From Cyclostephanos tholiformis (lineage: Eukaryota > Bacillariophyta > Thalassiosirophyceae > Thalassiosirales > Thalassiosiraceae), in contig JALLPB010001071.1 in the NCBI GenBank assembly GCA_036939975.1, positions 1 to 18,978 on the forward strand: DNA of 18,978 nucleotides, in the 5' to 3' direction. The position numbers were made by a program, and so were the translations under genes. The notes under the pieces were generated by a model, which made no database searches, was not told where the DNA came from, and was given only the letters and a program-made list of their open reading frames with translations. This document shows positions 15,960 through 18,978 of the stretch, in pieces; the stretch's first letter is position 1, and the number at the start of each line of letters is the position of its first letter.

Positions 15960-18686
15960 CTAGAACTTAAGATGTTTCCCCTTCTTTCTGGTACCACCCA
16001 GTCCTGCTCGCATTGCATCCCTCTTAGTCTTTTCCCTTATCGCATCCACGTCTATTTTTCCACTTCCATCCTCATCTGCTGCTTCTGCCCACTCAAGGAC
16101 TAAGTGCCTACCATACAAATGCGTTCGGGACAATGAAGTCATGGCATTTTGGGCTTCCTTGCTTGTGACGAACTCACAGAATGCGAATCCACGATGTGTC
16201 CCATCAAACTTTTTGGGAAGGCGAACTTTTTTCAATTGACCAAACGAACCGAATAGTAGAAGGAGGTCTTTCCTCGTAGCTTCGAATGGCACATTTCGGA
16301 TCATGATTTTGGTTCTATTAGGTGGCTTATCGGCGGCAGGTATCTCTGTCGAGGAGATACTCTTAGTCGACAATTTTATGTCCAATGAATGACCGTCTAC
16401 TGCCTTGCCTTGCAATGCTTTCATAGCCTTGAGTGCTTCTGTTTCTGATGAGAATTCAACAAAGCCAAAACCTAATGAAAGCCGCATCAAGTTATCATTG
16501 CTCCTACTAGAATCGACCGCCGGTGATGCGCCATTTCTCTTCGATGGCGCGGCCTTCGTAGGAATTTTGACTGCACGCGGTTGGATTCCAGCTCGTACAA
16601 AGGCCTGTTCAAGTTGCTCCTCAGTCGTAGCAAAATTGAGGTTCTTGACATAAAGAGTTTGAGATACTCCAGTATCAGCAGCTTCCGTAAACGGGTCCTC
16701 TTCAAGCAATCCTGGCTTCACCACGATGTCACTACTTCCTTGATTCAGAACATTTTCTGTGACTTCCTCTGTCAGAGGTATTTGTTTAGTGGTGTCCTCT
16801 GTCGTAGGTATTTCTTTACCTTCAACCTTTATTGGTGCCCACTCTAAATACAGGGGAACATGCTTAAATTTCTTGTACGCCAGTTTGCGGAAGGCACGGC
16901 GTGCATCGGTGGCATGGCCGTATTCAACGAGAGCTGCCGTCTTAGACGGAGGAAGCAAAATTTTCTGAGGGACATCTCCACCTATATCATGGAATACCTT
17001 GGTTAAATCCTCCAGCGATGTGCCATACGGGAGATTCTTGACAAGAATCATTGTCTTACTGCGTAAGGGCGCAGCGCCGCTGCCACTTTTTTTGCCCGGT
17101 GTTGCCTCCAGCGCCAACACATTCACACCGTGGTCCTCAAAAAATGCAACATTCTCTGAAATGATATGTGTCTCGCCGAGTGCCAGCCGCACTGCAGCAT
17201 TTCCAGACGAGATTCCATCCTTGACATTCAAAATGTCGCCCTTAGATATCCCCAAACGATCGGATAAGTTGTCGACAACGGCATCTCCACGCAAAAAGCT
17301 AGCAGACCAGCCCTTAGATGACTTCTCCGCATCTTTCTGTCTAGTTAGGTCCTGACGTTCCTTGTACGTCATGTCACTGCCATCGATATCATTCATTTGA
17401 TCGGCGGCAGGCCTAGAAGGGAGAATGTGAATCAAACGGCCCTGAAAATCTTCTCCGTCCATCGTATCCATCGCTAGTTTGGCATCATCCTTATGTTCGA
17501 AGTTGATGAATGCATATCCCTTGTTACGTTTGGAGTCATCCACGGGAATGTGAACGGATGTTACGCGGCCGAAATCAGAGAACTTTTCAAACAGATCTTC
17601 TTCTGTGGTTGTGAATGGTAGGTTCCTGATGAACAAGCGGTTGACGAGAGCGCCTTTGAGTTGGTGAGGATTAACTGGGTCAACCTTTTCCCCTAAATTG
17701 ATCGAAGACTCGACCTTCTCTCCTCCAATGGACTTGTCTGCTTTATCATTTTCATCCTTACTGTTACTAATACTGTAACTCGAATCGTCATCTGGGGCGC
17801 TACTTGAATCGCCGGCATCGTCGTCATCATTGCCTTCATTGTCACTGTCGTCTGGGAGGGTATTTACCCGTAATTGCTTAGACCTCAAAAAGTCTAAATC
17901 AGAAGATATCTTTTCCTTCCGCGCCTTTTTAGTAACCATGTTATCTGCTGCACCATTATCACTTGCCGAATCTGAGCAGCTGCTGCTGTCTCTATCGTTA
18001 CCACTCTCGCTGCTCTTATTGCCTTCCTCGGTGACATCAACTGAAGTCGCAATGTTAGTCTGATGTATGCCTTGCTCAGGGATAGCATCATCGTTTGCCC
18101 AAAATTTCGACTTGGAAATTTTCCCCTTCTCGCTAGATGTAGCGATGCCCATAGCAGATAAATATTCTTCTCGCTTGCGAGTGGTCTCATCCAGTTCTCC
18201 TCCATTACGGTCATCATCATCTCCTGCACCTTCATCGAGCTTTGCTTTGTAATAATTCTTGTCCTTATGATGCCGTTGTCCCTTCTCCTGTTGTTCCTGC
18301 TTTTGCTGCTGCAGCTTTTCGTTCCTCGAAGATCCCACGCTGTGCTTTGACCAGGGACGATACTCTGACGGCAGCGGCTTCTTCTTCGTCGAGAAAGCCA
18401 AACTGACGGACAATCGCGACGTGCCCGCAAAACTCCTGTCGAAGTGCGATACCGCCGTCTCGGCCTGGGATGGGGTCTGGAATCCGACGAAAGCGATTTT
18501 GCGAGACCGACCATCCTTCGTCTTGAGAATCTTGCAATCCGTGATAAGTAGGTTCGGTTGGACGGTTCGCAGATGACTTTTGAGTTGCGTTTCATCGAAG
18601 GATGGGTGGAGGTTCTTGATGCATATTCGCGTCGTTGATGCCGGTGATGGCGCTACTGCTGTTGCTGCCGCTGCTGGCGTGGTCAT
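15960..18686 (-). CDS. MRD1: MRD1/RBM19-type multiple-RRM protein, pre-rRNA processing factor
   Basis: A single uninterrupted exon encodes 908 aa. Mrd1 (RBM19 in animals) is a nucleolar protein that binds the 35S pre-rRNA and is needed for small-subunit processome cleavages that release 18S rRNA. Five RRM domains are visible through their RNP motifs: RRM1 about 20-97 (RICIKNLHPSF, KIAFVGFQT), RRM2 about 348-425 (RLFIRNLPF, KGYAFINFEH), RRM3 about 543-617 (MILVKNLPYG, AALVEYGH), RRM4 about 675-780 (TLYVKNLNFA, GFGFVEFSS) and RRM5 about 794-870 (KIMIRNVPFEA, RGFAFCEFVT). The linker after RRM2 keeps the family block KGWSASFLRGDAVVDNLSDR, and the tail GLGGTRKKGKHLKF is basic as in the family. Five RRMs fit fungal Mrd1 better than six-RRM animal RBM19. 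A Glu/Asp/Ser-rich disordered linker (about 100-340) separates RRM1 and RRM2. The first ATG of the frame is used. Confidence 0.96.
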   Translation of the reverse strand: MTTPAAAATAVAPSPASTTRICIKNLHPSFDETQLKSHLRTVQPNLLITDCKILKTKDGRSRKIAFVGFQTPSQAETAVSHFDRSFAGTSRLSVSLAFSTKKKPLPSEYRPWSKHSVGSSRNEKLQQQKQEQQEKGQRHHKDKNYYKAKLDEGAGDDDDRNGGELDETTRKREEYLSAMGIATSSEKGKISKSKFWANDDAIPEQGIHQTNIATSVDVTEEGNKSSESGNDRDSSSCSDSASDNGAADNMVTKKARKEKISSDLDFLRSKQLRVNTLPDDSDNEGNDDDDAGDSSSAPDDDSSYSISNSKDENDKADKSIGGEKVESSINLGEKVDPVNPHQLKGALVNRLFIRNLPFTTTEEDLFEKFSDFGRVTSVHIPVDDSKRNKGYAFINFEHKDDAKLAMDTMDGEDFQGRLIHILPSRPAADQMNDIDGSDMTYKERQDLTRQKDAEKSSKGWSASFLRGDAVVDNLSDRLGISKGDILNVKDGISSGNAAVRLALGETHIISENVAFFEDHGVNVLALEATPGKKSGSGAAPLRSKTMILVKNLPYGTSLEDLTKVFHDIGGDVPQKILLPPSKTAALVEYGHATDARRAFRKLAYKKFKHVPLYLEWAPIKVEGKEIPTTEDTTKQIPLTEEVTENVLNQGSSDIVVKPGLLEEDPFTEAADTGVSQTLYVKNLNFATTEEQLEQAFVRAGIQPRAVKIPTKAAPSKRNGASPAVDSSRSNDNLMRLSLGFGFVEFSSETEALKAMKALQGKAVDGHSLDIKLSTKSISSTEIPAADKPPNRTKIMIRNVPFEATRKDLLLLFGSFGQLKKVRLPKKFDGTHRGFAFCEFVTSKEAQNAMTSLSRTHLYGRHLVLEWAEAADEDGSGKIDVDAIREKTKRDAMRAGLGGTRKKGKHLKF

Positions 18687-18978
18687 GACTCACTCAGAGA
18701 AAATGTTGCCAGCGTCTGCAGCATGACTTTTACTCTTCGATAATTCTTCGGGAACCTCCTCGTCTGGTGAGGGATAATCATGATATGGAAAAAAGTGAAG
18801 AATGAAGATGCGATGGGTGGCATCAGGAGTTGGGGAACTACATACAGACGTCTGGTGAGGGATAATAAGGCTGTGATTTTGTTAGCTCGGAAACAAATAC
18901 ACAAATAATACACCGACGAATCACGAACATTTTGTTTCGGATGGTGTCTTTTGTGTGGGGGCATGTTCCTCGGTGTTT
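18687..18978 (-). promoter_or_regulatory. 5' flank of the MRD1-like gene with 18-bp direct repeat and overlapping upstream ORF
   Basis: The 18-bp sequence CGTCTGGTGAGGGATAAT occurs exactly twice, at 18761-18778 and 18849-18866. An upstream open frame of 93 codons (ATG 18964, minus strand) ends with a TGA that overlaps the MRD1 start codon as ATGA. It has no recognisable motif and may be chance, a uORF, or lie outside the transcript. Confidence 0.4.

Noticed and set aside
17894..18595. 233-codon minus-strand shifted frame inside the MRD1-like gene
   Set aside because: It overlaps RRM1 and the acidic linker of the real protein in another frame; Arg-rich shadow without a domain.
1..18978. tRNA, rRNA, CRISPR arrays or bacterial operon signals
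   Set aside because: No cloverleaf-like segment, rRNA core, regularly spaced identical repeats or ribosome-binding-site pattern was seen by eye; a tRNA/ncRNA scan was not possible here.

Overview
This is a eukaryotic nuclear window. Genes are interrupted by short GT-AG introns (65 to 135 bp), there are no Shine-Dalgarno sites or operons, and the recognisable proteins belong to eukaryotic systems: a COMPASS subunit, a TGL/SDP1-type triacylglycerol lipase and a nucleolar pre-rRNA processing factor. Compact introns, long acidic and serine-rich triplet tracts inside exons, and a Harbinger transposon paired with a Myb/SANT-like (DUF6818-type) protein of the sort common in oomycetes and diatoms suggest a stramenopile, most likely a diatom. 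The taxonomic assignment is inference; no marker gene is present.

Layout. (1) 89-3435, plus strand, four exons: RBBP5/Swd1-type WD40 protein, 1001 aa, with a large low-complexity insertion near its N-terminus and conserved ASH2L- and WDR5-contact motifs at its C-terminus. (2) 3436-3887: convergent 3' ends. (3) 3888-6825, minus strand, seven exons: patatin-fold lipase of the SDP1/Tgl3-4-5 family, modelled as 811 aa; the exact N-terminus is uncertain. (4) 7114-8099: a 986-bp terminal-inverted-repeat element without convincing genes, in the shared upstream region of the divergent lipase gene and gene 5. (5) 8367-12731, plus strand, two exons: 1420-aa low-complexity plus coiled-coil protein of unknown function. 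(6) 13037-15586: a PIF/Harbinger-type DNA transposon with 27-bp terminal inverted repeats. It holds a badly decayed DDE transposase pseudogene (plus strand) and an intact 128-codon Myb/SANT-like ORF (minus strand), flanked by subterminal TAAGTG repeats. (7) 15960-18686, minus strand, intronless: MRD1/RBM19-type five-RRM protein, 908 aa. (8) 18687-18978: its 5' flank.

The genes do not form a pathway. They are a histone H3K4 methylation subunit, a lipid-storage lipase, an unrecognised coiled-coil protein and a ribosome-biogenesis factor, separated by two DNA transposon insertions. I did not find an obviously new multi-gene system. The points most worth a second look are the Harbinger element, whose transposase has collapsed while its DNA-binding partner remains open; the second TIR element in a divergent promoter; the hydrophobic ORF just upstream of the lipase start; and a two-copy acidic-cysteine motif in the coiled-coil protein. 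Splice sites, frames and residue numbers were worked out by hand from the sequence; family assignments rest on recalled family motifs, not on a database search.
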